NCBI RefSeq assembly: GCF_021496665.1
Contig: NZ_CP071246.1
Span: forward strand, 806,001 to 870,000
DNA length: 64,000 bases
From: Corynebacterium sp. CNCTC7651
GTDB lineage: Bacteria > Actinomycetota > Actinomycetes > Mycobacteriales > Mycobacteriaceae
Reading direction: 5' to 3'
Shown piece after piece: positions 8,727 to 18,170 of the stretch. Position 1 is the first letter of the stretch, and each line of letters starts with the position of its first letter. The position numbers and the translations under genes were made by a program. The notes beneath the pieces were generated by a model that worked only from the letters and a program-made list of their open reading frames with translations, did not search any database and was not told where the DNA came from.

Positions 8727-9721
8727 CCCGCGTGATCTTGGACTGCGACCCAGGCATCGACGACACGTACGCCCTGATCTACCTGGCCGCCGCGAACCAC
8801 GCGGGCCAGCTGCAGCTGGATTGCGTCACCACCACGGCGGGCAACGTAGGTGCGGAGCAGTGCGCCCGCAACGCCGCCTGGGTGCTCGCACAGTGCGGGC
8901 TTCGCACCATCCCCATCGCAGCCGGTCTGCCCGGCCCGCTGAAACTCCCGCTCACCACCACTCCGGAGACGCACGGGGATACCGGCTTGGGCTACGTCAC
9001 CGCCCCGCAGCGCCATGTGGAGCACGACTGGGACATGCTCTGGATCGACGCAATCGAGCGGGGGACGGAGGACCTCCACCTCATTGTCACCGGCCCCATG
9101 ACTAACCTCGCCGCTTTCGCGCGCCTGCACCCGCAGTACTTCGCCAAGCTCCAACACGTCACCGTGATGGGCGGTGCGGTGAATTACCCGGGCAACACCA
9201 CGCCCACGGCGGAGTGGAACTTCTGGGTGGACCCGCACGCAGCCCAGGAGGTGTTCGCCGCCGCCCACACGCCCATCACACTCTGCCCGCTGAACGCCAC
9301 GGAGCGGATGATTTTGGAGCCGGGGCGGTTGGAAGGGATCGTCGATAAGCTTGGGCCCGCGCCGATTGCGGCGGACCTGGCTGAGATCACGCGCTTCTAC
9401 TTCGAGTTCCACGAGGAAGTGGGGGAGGGCTACCGCGCGCAGATTCATGATCTGCTGACCGTGCTCCTTGCGCTCGGCGCGGTGGATTCGGGCCATTGCT
9501 TGGCGACGCTCGATGTAGAGCCAACCAGCGAACTCACCCGCGGCACGGTGGTGGCGGACCTGAAGGGGATGTGGGAGCGCGAGCCGAACGCGCGCGTGAT
9601 CACCGCCGCGGACACCGCGAAGGCGTGGGAAGTATTCGAGCACGCCTGCGAGATCCACAACCAGTTCTTCTCCGGCGACGCGGCGCTTGCGGCCGGGTAC
9701 CACCGCCAGGCGGAGGACTAG
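8723..9721 (+). CDS. Inosine-uridine preferring nucleoside hydrolase
   Basis: A 332-residue enzyme that hydrolyses the N-glycosidic bond of ribonucleosides to base plus ribose, for salvage. The Ca2+-binding signature DCDPGIDD lies at residues 6-13. VTGPMTNLA (about 113-121), VMGGAV and the WNFWVDPHAA motif are also typical. Its coupling to the MFS gene (ATGA overlap) suggests a nucleoside or base uptake/efflux and salvage unit, and the ECF importer follows 118 bases downstream. The exact nucleoside preference cannot be told. Confidence 0.93.
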   Translation: MTRVILDCDPGIDDTYALIYLAAANHAGQLQLDCVTTTAGNVGAEQCARNAAWVLAQCGLRTIPIAAGLPGPLKLPLTTTPETHGDTGLGYVTAPQRHVEHDWDMLWIDAIERGTEDLHLIVTGPMTNLAAFARLHPQYFAKLQHVTVMGGAVNYPGNTTPTAEWNFWVDPHAAQEVFAAAHTPITLCPLNATERMILEPGRLEGIVDKLGPAPIAADLAEITRFYFEFHEEVGEGYRAQIHDLLTVLLALGAVDSGHCLATLDVEPTSELTRGTVVADLKGMWEREPNARVITAADTAKAWEVFEHACEIHNQFFSGDAALAAGYHRQAED

Positions 9722-9790
9722 CGCAGCGCCACTACCGCGCTGACCTGCTACACTGCCTCACCGGACGCGCGGGATGCCGAGGTGACATAG

Positions 9791-9806
9791 GTGGCCCGGG
9801 CCACCT
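9791..9806. promoter_or_regulatory. Perfect 16-bp palindrome before ECF operon
   Basis: GGTGGCCCGGGCCACC is a perfect palindrome 33 bases before the ECF S-component start. A TACACT -10-like box lies about 40 bases upstream. In RNA its right half competes with a second pairing (GAGGTG near 9779 with CACCTC). It could be an operator or a leader hairpin; I see no known riboswitch core. Confidence 0.4.
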
Positions 9807-9838
9807 CACACACCCTTGACCCGTTTTACGGAGGATTC

Positions 9839-10666
9839 ATGTCTTCAGTCACCTCGACCCCCGCCGGCCAGCCGATGCGCGGCGGCGCAGAGTGGACCCC
9901 GGGCCGCCGCGCGCTTGTTATCGCCGGCGCGGCCGTGATCGCCCTCACCTGGCTCTACCTGGTGCTTGTTCGCCCGACGGATTGGGAGAACGTCACCGGC
10001 TCCACCCAGGGCATCATCACCCTGCTGGGCTACGGCATTGGTACCATCCTGCTGCTCATCGCCACCGTGCCGGTCCTGCCGGCGCGTACCTTGGGCCTGA
10101 TTCCTATCGCCATGATCATCAACTCCGTTGTGGGTGAGATTGTCGGTTCCATTGGCCTGCCGCTGTACCTGGATTCCATCGGCACCGTGCTGGTTGCCGC
10201 GCTGGCCGGCCCGGTTGCGGGCATGACCACCGGTGCGCTGAACAACGTGGTGTGGGGCCTGCTGAACCCGGCCGCGCTGCCGTTCGCAGCTGGCGCCGCG
10301 CTGATCGGCTACCTCTCCGGCGAGTTCATCCACCGTTTCCACGCCTTCAAGAACATCGGCACCGTGATCCTCTACGGCCTGCTGTTGGGCTTGGTCGGCG
10401 GCATGGTGGCCGCCCCGGTCGCGGCATTCGTCTACGGCGGCACCGCCGGCGTGGGCACCGGCGCGTTGGTGAGCCTGTTCCGCGAGATGGGCGCCAGCCT
10501 CATCGCTTCCGTGACCACCCAGGCGTTCATCTCTGACCCGGTGGACAAGATCATTGTCATGCTGGTGGCCTTCTTCACCGTGAAGGCGCTGCCGAAGCGC
10601 ACCGTGGACGCGTTCGCCCCGCGCGAGGGCCAGGGTTCCGCAGGCGCCACCGCCGCCACCGTCTAA
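9839..10666 (+). CDS. ECF transporter substrate-binding S component
   Basis: A 275-residue integral membrane protein with six or more hydrophobic segments, the substrate-specific subunit of an energy-coupling-factor importer. Conserved small-residue stretches such as YLDSIGTVLVAALAGPVAG and TTGALNNVVWGLLNP fit S-component folds. The ATG at 9839 follows a good GGAGG. It is followed without a gap by the T component and the twin ATPase, so this is a dedicated (group I) ECF system. The substrate is unknown. The upstream nucleoside hydrolase hints at a nucleoside, base or vitamin, but this is inference. Confidence 0.85.
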   Translation: MSSVTSTPAGQPMRGGAEWTPGRRALVIAGAAVIALTWLYLVLVRPTDWENVTGSTQGIITLLGYGIGTILLLIATVPVLPARTLGLIPIAMIINSVVGEIVGSIGLPLYLDSIGTVLVAALAGPVAGMTTGALNNVVWGLLNPAALPFAAGAALIGYLSGEFIHRFHAFKNIGTVILYGLLLGLVGGMVAAPVAAFVYGGTAGVGTGALVSLFREMGASLIASVTTQAFISDPVDKIIVMLVAFFTVKALPKRTVDAFAPREGQGSAGATAATV

Positions 10667-11347
10667 GTGGTCAACCCGCTCACCGCGCTCGCCGTCGGGG
10701 CCTCCGGGTGGATCCTCGTCATGGGGATCAACACCCCGCAGGCATCGGCGGCGATTGTGCTTATCTCCCTGGTGATCGCCACCGCGAAGACGAAAAACCT
10801 CGCCCCCGCGATCGCCGTGTTTGCGCTTGCGCTGCCCGTGGCGCTGTCCATGCTGCTCATCCACGCCCCCTACGGCGAGGAGCGCATCGCGCCCTTGATC
10901 ACCGCGGACGGCCTGTTGGTGGCCGGCGAGCTGGCCCTGCGCTTCACCGCGCTCATGGCGTGCCTGCTGGCCGCCGGCACGTTCGTGCGCACCCCGGATC
11001 TGGCCAAAGCGCTGCAGGCCCTGCCCGGCGGCAACCGCATCAGCTACATCGCCGGCTCCACGCTGCAGCTGTTTCCCCAGGGCACGCAGCGCGTGCGCAT
11101 CGCGCGCGACGTCAACCGCCTCAAGCACAGGGACATTCGCTTTTCGACGGTCATTCCAAACCTCATCATGCCCGTCCTCACCGAACTGTTGACACTGTCC
11201 TCCCACCGCGGCCGCGCCCTGGAAACCGCAGGCTACGACCTCCCCGGTCGCCGCACCGTGCTGCGTCCCGTGCCGGATAGCGCCCTGCAGCGCACCGTCC
11301 GGTGGGCCACCCCTCTGATCTGCCTGGCGGTGGCGATATGGCTCTGA
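10667..11347 (+). CDS. ECF transporter T component (EcfT)
   Basis: A 226-residue membrane protein that couples ATP hydrolysis to the S component. The GTG start directly abuts the TAA of the S gene. Hydrophobic segments fill the first half. The cytoplasmic helices contain the coupling-type motifs around ALQALPGGNRISYIAG and SHRGRALETAGYDLPGRR; the Ala-Arg-Gly helices contact the ATPases in this family. It overlaps the ATPase gene by ten bases. Confidence 0.85.
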   Translation: MVNPLTALAVGASGWILVMGINTPQASAAIVLISLVIATAKTKNLAPAIAVFALALPVALSMLLIHAPYGEERIAPLITADGLLVAGELALRFTALMACLLAAGTFVRTPDLAKALQALPGGNRISYIAGSTLQLFPQGTQRVRIARDVNRLKHRDIRFSTVIPNLIMPVLTELLTLSSHRGRALETAGYDLPGRRTVLRPVPDSALQRTVRWATPLICLAVAIWL

Positions 11348-12531
11348 CCTTCGACCTCGCGCCGCTTGCGCAGGCGTTGCGGCGCAGCGACACCGTCCAG
11401 GTGATAGCCAATTCCGGCGCGGGTTTGACCAGCCTGGCCAACCAGATCCACGAGACCTGGCCGAACGCCGCCGTCGTCGGCCAAGACCCCGTCGCCCACA
11501 TCACCTACCTGCGCGAAACCGTGATCGAGGAGGTGGCCGTGGGCCTGGAGCAGCGCGGCGTGCCGCAGGCGGAGATGCTTCAGCGCTGCCAGCGCATCCT
11601 CGCCGCCGCGGACCTCACCGACCTCGCGGAGCGCAACCCCGCCAAGCTCTCCGGCGGCCAGACCCGTCGCGTGGCCATCGCCGCCATTGCCATCTTGGAG
11701 CCGGAGGTCCTGGTCCTCGACGATCCCTTCGCCGGCCTGGACACCGACTCCGCCGCCCGCATCGCCGCGCTGCTTCAGACCCTGCCTTCCCGCATCGTCC
11801 TGCTGGGCACCCGCCCGCGCGACATGGCGGGGGAGCAGCTTTCGCTTCACGACGCTTCCTTGCACCCCTTCATCCCAGCCCCAACCACCCCTGTCTTGCC
11901 AGCGCCCGTGCCGGCTTCGGCACTGCCCGAGTTAGACCTCGGCGAAGTGGCTGCCACCCGCGGCGGCAAGAAGCGGAAGTGGTGGCAATTCCGCGCGGCG
12001 GAAGAACCGGTCTTCACCGCCGGGCCGATTGACCTTCGGGTGCGACCTGGCGAGGTGGTGTGGCTGCGCGGCGCGAACGGTGCCGGCAAGACCACGCTGC
12101 TGCGGGCGATGGCTGGCCTGGACGGCAACCCCGGCCTTGAGGCTTCCAGCGGCGTGACTGTGTCGCTAGCTTTGCAGCGCGCAGCCGACCAGCTTGCCGA
12201 ATCCACCGTCGGCGCCTTCATTGACGACGCGGACGCACTGGCCCGCCTAGCGGAGCTCGGCGTGGAACTGGACCCCGAGGAGCACCCGCTGGACCTGCCC
12301 GCCGCGCACCTGCGCTTGGCGCAGCTTGCCCAGGTGTTCTCGCAGCGCCGCCAGCTTGTGCTGCTGGACGAGCCCGACGTGGGCCTGGACCTACCCAACC
12401 GCGCCCGCGCCCACGCGCTGATTGCGGAGGGCCTAGCCGCCGGCGCAGCGGTGATCCTCACCTGCCACGACCAATCCTTCGCCGCCGAGGTGGGGGAGTA
12501 CGCGGTGGTTAGTGAAAACCATCTTCCCTAG
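11338..12531 (+). CDS. ECF twin ATPase (fused EcfA-EcfA') with one degenerate site
   Basis: A 397-residue protein with two ABC ATPase domains, powering the ECF importer. Domain 1 has a broken P-loop, NSGAGLTS, with Leu30 where the catalytic Lys should be, but keeps LSGGQ (104-108) and Walker B VLVLDDPFAGLD. Domain 2 has a perfect P-loop GANGAGKTT (Lys251) and Walker B LLDEPDVGLD, but its signature is degenerate (LPAAH, 320-324). ABC dimers build each site from the P-loop of one domain and the signature of the other, so one composite site is intact and the other lost both halves. The start at 11338 overlaps the T gene. Confidence 0.88.
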   Translation: MALTFDLAPLAQALRRSDTVQVIANSGAGLTSLANQIHETWPNAAVVGQDPVAHITYLRETVIEEVAVGLEQRGVPQAEMLQRCQRILAAADLTDLAERNPAKLSGGQTRRVAIAAIAILEPEVLVLDDPFAGLDTDSAARIAALLQTLPSRIVLLGTRPRDMAGEQLSLHDASLHPFIPAPTTPVLPAPVPASALPELDLGEVAATRGGKKRKWWQFRAAEEPVFTAGPIDLRVRPGEVVWLRGANGAGKTTLLRAMAGLDGNPGLEASSGVTVSLALQRAADQLAESTVGAFIDDADALARLAELGVELDPEEHPLDLPAAHLRLAQLAQVFSQRRQLVLLDEPDVGLDLPNRARAHALIAEGLAAGAAVILTCHDQSFAAEVGEYAVVSENHLP

Positions 12532-12617
12532 CTCTATGCAAGCCAATGAGAGTGAAGCGCTGTGAACTCCCAACTTGCTGTATAAGCTGGCTCTATTGTT
12601 TCAGGGCCTGAATCTTT

Positions 12618-12649
12618 CTTGGAGAGTCAAATGCTTGGAGAGTCAAATG
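12618..12649. repeat. Perfect 16-bp tandem duplication of RBS and ATG
   Basis: CTTGGAGAGTCAAATG occurs twice back to back (12618-12633 and 12634-12649). Each copy contains a GGAGAG ribosome-binding site and an ATG. The second ATG (12647) starts the Z1 gene. The first (12631) is in another frame and opens a seven-codon ORF that ends at 12654 inside the Z1 gene. The unit, 16 bp, is not a multiple of three. Confidence 0.9.
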
Positions 12650-12654
12650 GTTGA
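12631..12654 (+). promoter_or_regulatory. Upstream mini-ORF overlapping Z1 start
   Basis: ATG CTT GGA GAG TCA AAT GGT TGA, created by the 16-bp duplication, with its own GGAGAG ribosome-binding site. It overlaps the true Z1 start by eight bases, so ribosomes finishing it could re-initiate there, or it could lower Z1 translation. Whether it is translated is inference. Confidence 0.5.
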
Positions 12655-15289
12655 AGTTGATGAGATGACGTATGGCCTTTTCCACAGCGCCGCAATTAGA
12701 TTTGGTCCCGATGTAGCGATTCAGCGATTTAAGCTCCTGGGCGTTGTTTCCGATGATGTCGCCGATGTGATGGTCGAGCGCTATAAGACAGGAGTCGAAA
12801 GAGTTGTGGGTGTCGGGGGACCTGTCATCGCGAAAGGCGATGAATCTTGGTACCCGGGGGCGCAGCCGGGGGATCCCAGCTGGTCCAACTTCGTGGAGTA
12901 CATGGATAAAGAACGTCGCTCTGATCAGGTGCCAGAGGTGCACAGGGCTAGTGACATGATTATTGGCCTGACACCAGATCCCAAGAATGATCCGCGACGG
13001 GCAAAAGGTCTGGTTGTCGGTTTTGTGCAAAGTGGCAAGACAACCAACTTCACAGCGGTTGCAGCCAAGGCTGCGGACCTTGATTACCGAATGGTCATTG
13101 TTCTCGCAGGCATCCACAACTCGCTCCGAAAGCAGACTCAGGAACGATTGGAAGAAGTTCTCCTCGCCGGCGATCAGGGTTCGCGCTGGATTTCGGTAAC
13201 GCGACCAGAACAGGATTTTGACCTAGTCAAACTCAACGAGGACAAGCGGCAAGGTGGAAAAGCGTTTAATGCTGCGTCAATGCTCAGCGCACAAAATAAG
13301 ACGCTGCTCTTAGTTGTAAAAAAGAACCACGTCGTTTTGAGGAAGCTGAGGGATTGGCTTTCCGCAGACGGTGCACAAACTCAACTTGAAAATAACGCTG
13401 TTCTAGTCATCGACGATGAGGCAGATCAAGCGAGCGTCGAAACCCGGACTATAAACCCGTTGATTCGCGAAATACTGCAATTGATGCCGCGCAGTACTTA
13501 CATCGGTTACACAGCCACACCCTTTGCGAACGTTTTCATCAATCCATTCGAGGCTGATGACCTTTACCCAAGCGATTTTATTTACCCACTTCCACGACCC
13601 GAAGGGTATTTCGGTCCAGAAAAGCTGTTTGGGCGAGATGTTCTAGACGGAACCGGCGACGACTTCGACGGCTACGACATGATTCGAATCATCCCTGAGG
13701 AAGACGAGTTTCTCTATAGGCCGCGGAAACGTGCCGAAGTACCAGACTTTGAGCCCACAGTCACGGACGAATTGCAGGATGCAATTTACTGGTTCTGCAT
13801 GGCGACTGCAGCTCGATGGCATCGCCGGCAGTCAGCGAAAGAGCATGTCGACAGTTCCATGCTGGTGCACACCTCCTTCCAGATCGAGGTTCACGAGAAG
13901 TTTCGAGATGTTATCAGCGGGGAGGTTCGACGACTCAAAGCTGGAATCCGACGCGGTGATAAAGAGCTGCTTGCACGTTTGCGCAAGCAATGGGAAACGG
14001 AAACTGAACGCGTAAAGGCCTCAGATTTCGGTATCACAGGCGAGGGATTTGACGAGGTGCTCGGCAATCTCCCCGCGGTGCTCAATGATGTGAAGGTGAT
14101 CGTCGAAAATAGTGGGAGCGACGAGCGTCTCGAATATGAAAAGGGCAAATCAAACACGATCATTGCGATTGGAGGAAACACACTTTCCCGTGGCATCACA
14201 CTCAAAGGTCTGATTTCGAGTGTGTTCATCAGGCCGACAAATACTTACGACACACTGCTGCAGATGGGGCGCTGGTTTGGTTTCAGAACCGGCTACGAGG
14301 ATCTTCCTCGTATTTGGATGACTGACCAGCTGCGTCGTTCGTTCAGACACCTTTCCTTGGTTGAACACGAGATGCGTAGTGACATGGAGGTTTACGAGCG
14401 TCAAAACCTCACTCCGAGAGACGCCGCAGTTCGAATTCGCACCCATCCTTCGCTCCGCATCACAGCGAAGATGGGAGCTGCTGTTCCGGCCAGGACCTCC
14501 TTTAGCGGAGCGCGTCTTCAAGTTCGTGAATATGAACGGAGAAACCAAGAAGAGATTATTTCCAACTGGGAAGCTGGTGAGACGCTCATCAACGACGCGA
14601 GGCGTCGCACCAAGGAAGAGGAGATCGATGGTGGTCTGCTTTATCGGAATGTTCCCGTTGCCTCCATACTCGAATTTCTGGATTCCTACGTAATCAGCGC
14701 GGAACAGGCTGATATGGACACCGAAATGATCAAGAAGTACATCCAGGAGCGCCTCCGTTCAGAGGCTCAGCAGCTAAGCCACTGGAATGTCGCGGTCCGT
14801 GCCGGTGAGAGCGCAGAGAAAACCTTCGCGGGCCGAAAGATGAAGTTCGTGAATCGTGCACCCTTGATTGGTTCTAAAGGAACACTTGCCGATATCGGCA
14901 CCCTAATGGTTCCCCAGGATCTCGTTATCGATATACCCGGCATCTCTTCAACTGAAGCGCGCAGCAAGAAAGAAGCAGGCATGAAGGAGCTGCGTTGGAA
15001 GACAGAAGAGGTGAAGGACAAGGGTCTGCTTGTTCTCTACCCGATTGATGCGAATAGTAAGCCGAAGACGGGTAGTCCCACGCGCGAGAACATGAGCGCC
15101 GAACACGACATCCTGGGACTTGGTCTGGTCTTCCCCCGAGCGAATTACTCGGAAAGCGAAAAGGCAAAGATGCAGGTCACTCACCAGTGGGTGGATCTGG
15201 CAAGCGTCGAAACAAGCGCACCTGAGGTTGAGCTTGCCGAGAGCCCAGAGATTGTGGACAACTCGGTCGAGGTCTACGGGGAGTCTTAA
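12647..15289 (+). CDS. Z1 domain superfamily II helicase-like ATPase (defence)
   Basis: An 880-residue protein of the Z1 family, found with MutL/MORC-like ATPases in restriction and antiviral loci. Walker A is GFVQSGKTT (about 122-130), Walker B VIDDEADQ (about 252-259), motif III GYTATPF (about 285-291), and the C-terminal helicase-like segment contains GGNTLSRGITLKGL (about 507) and QMGRWFGFR. It probably remodels or translocates on DNA for the nuclease encoded next, which starts two bases after its stop. I chose the ATG at 12647 because the conserved-looking sequence starts there and a GGAGAG precedes it; the frame is open further upstream. Base composition is clearly more AT-rich than in the flanking host genes. 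Confidence 0.88.
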   Translation: MVEVDEMTYGLFHSAAIRFGPDVAIQRFKLLGVVSDDVADVMVERYKTGVERVVGVGGPVIAKGDESWYPGAQPGDPSWSNFVEYMDKERRSDQVPEVHRASDMIIGLTPDPKNDPRRAKGLVVGFVQSGKTTNFTAVAAKAADLDYRMVIVLAGIHNSLRKQTQERLEEVLLAGDQGSRWISVTRPEQDFDLVKLNEDKRQGGKAFNAASMLSAQNKTLLLVVKKNHVVLRKLRDWLSADGAQTQLENNAVLVIDDEADQASVETRTINPLIREILQLMPRSTYIGYTATPFANVFINPFEADDLYPSDFIYPLPRPEGYFGPEKLFGRDVLDGTGDDFDGYDMIRIIPEEDEFLYRPRKRAEVPDFEPTVTDELQDAIYWFCMATAARWHRRQSAKEHVDSSMLVHTSFQIEVHEKFRDVISGEVRRLKAGIRRGDKELLARLRKQWETETERVKASDFGITGEGFDEVLGNLPAVLNDVKVIVENSGSDERLEYEKGKSNTIIAIGGNTLSRGITLKGLISSVFIRPTNTYDTLLQMGRWFGFRTGYEDLPRIWMTDQLRRSFRHLSLVEHEMRSDMEVYERQNLTPRDAAVRIRTHPSLRITAKMGAAVPARTSFSGARLQVREYERRNQEEIISNWEAGETLINDARRRTKEEEIDGGLLYRNVPVASILEFLDSYVISAEQADMDTEMIKKYIQERLRSEAQQLSHWNVAVRAGESAEKTFAGRKMKFVNRAPLIGSKGTLADIGTLMVPQDLVIDIPGISSTEARSKKEAGMKELRWKTEEVKDKGLLVLYPIDANSKPKTGSPTRENMSAEHDILGLGLVFPRANYSESEKAKMQVTHQWVDLASVETSAPEVELAESPEIVDNSVEVYGES

Positions 15290-15291
15290 GA

Positions 15292-16290
15292 ATGGTTTCG
15301 CGTACACCTATAACAGATGCCTGGCACCTCCTAAAGAATCCCGGGAATCTCGGCGAACTTCAAGTGGCGGATTCCTGGAACGCAGTTCGCTTGGGAGTTC
15401 AAACGAATGGCAGAGAAGTGCTCGCGGCTATCGACGGCGAAAACGGAAGACACCTCTTGGTTCCGGCATTGAAACAAAGGTACCCGCTCGCGCCGCCGAG
15501 TGCGCTTTCTGTAGAGGTTGCGCACCAGAGTTTCAGATTTTTCGATGGTACCGCCGAGTCAGGTCGGTTTCTGGATATTTTTTGTTCTGACCAGCGACTA
15601 TATGAACAGTTCGACCACGTGATAATGGCCGTCTTAGAGGCCATCCGCGGGGGTGGTGACGGTGCAGATGTAGCGCTAATTGAAGTCGCTCGCTGGCGAC
15701 GACTCTTCGCTACCTTAGCGAGGTTGTCGCCCCTCTCTGTCGAAGAGAAGGTTGGGCTCTTCGCTGAGCTAACCGTGTTAGATGCCTTGAATAACGGAAT
15801 GGAGGGTTTCGATCCCTCCTGGTGGACTGGACCTCTGAGGCAGCCTCACGATTTCGAACTGCCTTCTCTCTCCATTGAAGTTAAAGCCATTACCGACGGA
15901 TCCGATCAAGTGCGAATCAACGGTTTGCGACAGCTGGACTCGGTTGATGGAAAAGACCTCAACTTAATACTCGCGAGCGTGATGTTTTCTCATGAAGGTT
16001 TTACGATCGGAGAACTGCTTGAGCAAATCGTTTCCGGAGATCCCCAAGAACAATCATTGCGTGAGCTTGCGGCTAAAGCCGGGATCTACGGTACAAGCGA
16101 TGACACTGATCGGATGATCATTACCGGGTTGTACCATGCTGAGGTCGAGGAGACTTTTCCTCGGATCACTCCAGCGGTTCTGGGTACGGAAGCGATTTCG
16201 AGAGTAAATTATTCGATTGATCTAGGCGCAGTACTCGCGCACGCAATGGCTATCCAGCCGGCCGATTTAGTAGGGTTCATCGATGAGTAG
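15292..16290 (+). CDS. PD-(D/E)XK nuclease, DUF4420-type (defence)
   Basis: A 332-residue protein resembling the DUF4420/PD-(D/E)XK motif family that accompanies Z1 proteins. The putative catalytic residues read Glu159 (FAEL), Asp187 (PHDFEL) and Glu196-Val-Lys198 (IEVK), followed by a QVRINGLRQL helix, typical of this nuclease fold. It is the likely DNA-cutting subunit. Its start lies two bases after the Z1 stop and its 3' end overlaps the GHKL ATPase gene by eight bases, so all three are translated together. Which DNA is cut is unknown; protection by the downstream methyltransferase is a reasonable inference. Confidence 0.82.
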   Translation: MVSRTPITDAWHLLKNPGNLGELQVADSWNAVRLGVQTNGREVLAAIDGENGRHLLVPALKQRYPLAPPSALSVEVAHQSFRFFDGTAESGRFLDIFCSDQRLYEQFDHVIMAVLEAIRGGGDGADVALIEVARWRRLFATLARLSPLSVEEKVGLFAELTVLDALNNGMEGFDPSWWTGPLRQPHDFELPSLSIEVKAITDGSDQVRINGLRQLDSVDGKDLNLILASVMFSHEGFTIGELLEQIVSGDPQEQSLRELAAKAGIYGTSDDTDRMIITGLYHAEVEETFPRITPAVLGTEAISRVNYSIDLGAVLAHAMAIQPADLVGFIDE

Positions 16291-18170
16291 CCCGCAGTGG
16301 TGGTCGCAGCCGATGCGCCCAGAGGGCGACAACACCGGCAGCGGAATCAAGAATCAGCTTGGGCGCCCAGACCGCTTGGGCGAATACGCAATTCTGGTTC
16401 GAGAAGCAGTGCAGAACTCATGGGACGCTCGTCGAGCCGGTGCTAATGTGCGCTTTTCGATTAGTCTGCGCACGCTGGGAGAGTTTGCACCTGCTTGGCG
16501 AGTGCATCTGGGGTCCTCGGCGCTCCCGGAAGAACAAAGCTCTATCCTTACAAACCTCTCCAAACAAACACCAGTTCTTATTGTTTCTGATCGAGGCACT
16601 ACCGGTTTGGGTGGGCCCCTTCGATCGGACCGCTCAAACACCTCTGGCGAAGTCGCAAACTTCGTTCAATTTATGAGAAACGTGGGTGAGGCTAGGGATT
16701 CCGAACTCGGAGGGGGAACATATGGCTATGGCAAGGGAATCTTCTATCGAATAAGTTCCGCATCTGCCATCTTGGTAGATTCGAAGAATGGGACAGATGG
16801 TCGGGCCCACCGGCGTCTCATGGATCTTGGTAGATTCGAAGAATGGGACAGATGGTCGGGCCCACCGGCGTCTCATGGGGGCCGCTCTGAGTGATGCCTT
16901 TGATTCCCATGACGGGAGAAGGTTTACCGGCCGCCATTGGTGGGGAGTCGTCAACGACGGAGTTCCTGATCCGGTACTCGATGAAGATGCAGCATTGCTC
17001 TCAGCTGAGCTCGGGCTTCCTGGATTCAAGGAGGATGAAACCGGCACCGATATTGTGATTATCGCCCCAGATCTCCAACTGGAGTCAGGTGATGACGACT
17101 TGGAAAGTCTGGGTGAACGGATACGCGGCCACATCTATTGGCATCTTTGGCCGAAGTTTACGACCGCTCAGAGACCTCATGGCATCAGGTTTAATGTTTC
17201 CGTGGAAGACCGGCTTCTCGATTTTCCAGACGTGGCCACTGTGCCGGTGATTCGCAATCTAGCCAAATCATTGGACGACATTGCGCGACGCCAAGGTGCC
17301 GATTATGAGTTAAAGAAGTACCTTCCGAATTCACTGGGCGAGTTTGCCGTTGACTATGTCATCAAGGCACCAGCCCCTATTCGAGATACCTCAATCATCT
17401 CGATCATGAGCTATTCCGAAATCGATGCCCCGTATCGCCATATCGCCAGGATGAGGCAAGCAGAACTCGTTGTCGACTACTTTAAGGCCGCTCCTATGCC
17501 GACGACTGACGTTGGCTACGTCGGGACGTTCCGAAGCAGCGCCTTCGCAGACGAAGCCTTTGCGGCCGCTGAACCTCCGACGCATGATGCCTGGTCGACG
17601 GCAGGTTTGACGGGGAATAACCTGGGGATTGTTCGCGGTGCTAAGAGCTTTCTTGAGAATGAAACTAATGCGTTAGTGGCCGCCCGGTCGGGGGCCCGGT
17701 CCAAGCTCGTTCAAGGCTTGGGCAAGATTTCAAATGAATTGGGAAATTTCCTCGCGCCGGTCATCGAGCCAAGCAACCCCTCGGAGCCCTCGGCGACACG
17801 GCCAAGTCGCTCAGGGAGCAGAACGAAAAAGTCCTTCAGGGATTTGGGACAACAGCCTATCCGGCTTGAAATGGGTAGACCCTACGCCGGGCATTTAGTA
17901 CAAATAGGTGATTCTGTTGCTCCAGGTTCTCACCTGGAGGCCACCGCATTTGTGAAACTGGCAAACGGAGGACGGGAGTCGCCGGACTCTGCGCCTGCTG
18001 GCTCCGACCAACCACGGTTCCGCGGCTGGTTTGTCCCGGATACTGGAGACCTCCTATCAACTGACTACCGCATTTCGATCGAGAACGTAGCCGGTTTAGT
18101 AATCGAGGCTAGGTTCGAACATGTTGCGGGTGCAGCAATTAAGACCTATGTCGAGGGGAAGAATGTTTAA
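16283..18170 (+). pseudogene. MutL/MORC-like GHKL ATPase, frameshifted by 55-bp duplication
   Basis: The N-terminal frame (16283-16894) shows the GHKL ATPase motifs: N-box REAVQNSWDAR (Glu41, Asn45), G1 box DRGTTGLGG (Asp103) and lid GGGTYGYGKG (143-152). A perfect 55-bp tandem duplication (16769-16878) then shifts the frame and adds a 23-residue foreign tail before a TGA. The rest of the protein continues in another frame (16788-18170). Removing one copy restores a single 610-residue ORF, matching the MORC/MutL-like ATPases of Z1-linked systems. As it stands the gene yields only a truncated ATPase domain. The duplication is exact and so recent; it could revert by slippage or recombination. 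Confidence 0.88.
16769..16878. repeat. Perfect 55-bp tandem duplication in GHKL ATPase gene
   Basis: Copies at 16769-16823 and 16824-16878 are identical over 55 bases and differ from their flanks immediately outside. Since 55 is not a multiple of three, the duplication breaks the reading frame. Confidence 0.97.

Noticed and set aside
9722-9838. Riboswitch upstream of the ECF genes
   Set aside because: A palindrome and alternative pairing exist, but no conserved core of TPP, FMN, cobalamin, preQ1 or folate riboswitches is recognisable.
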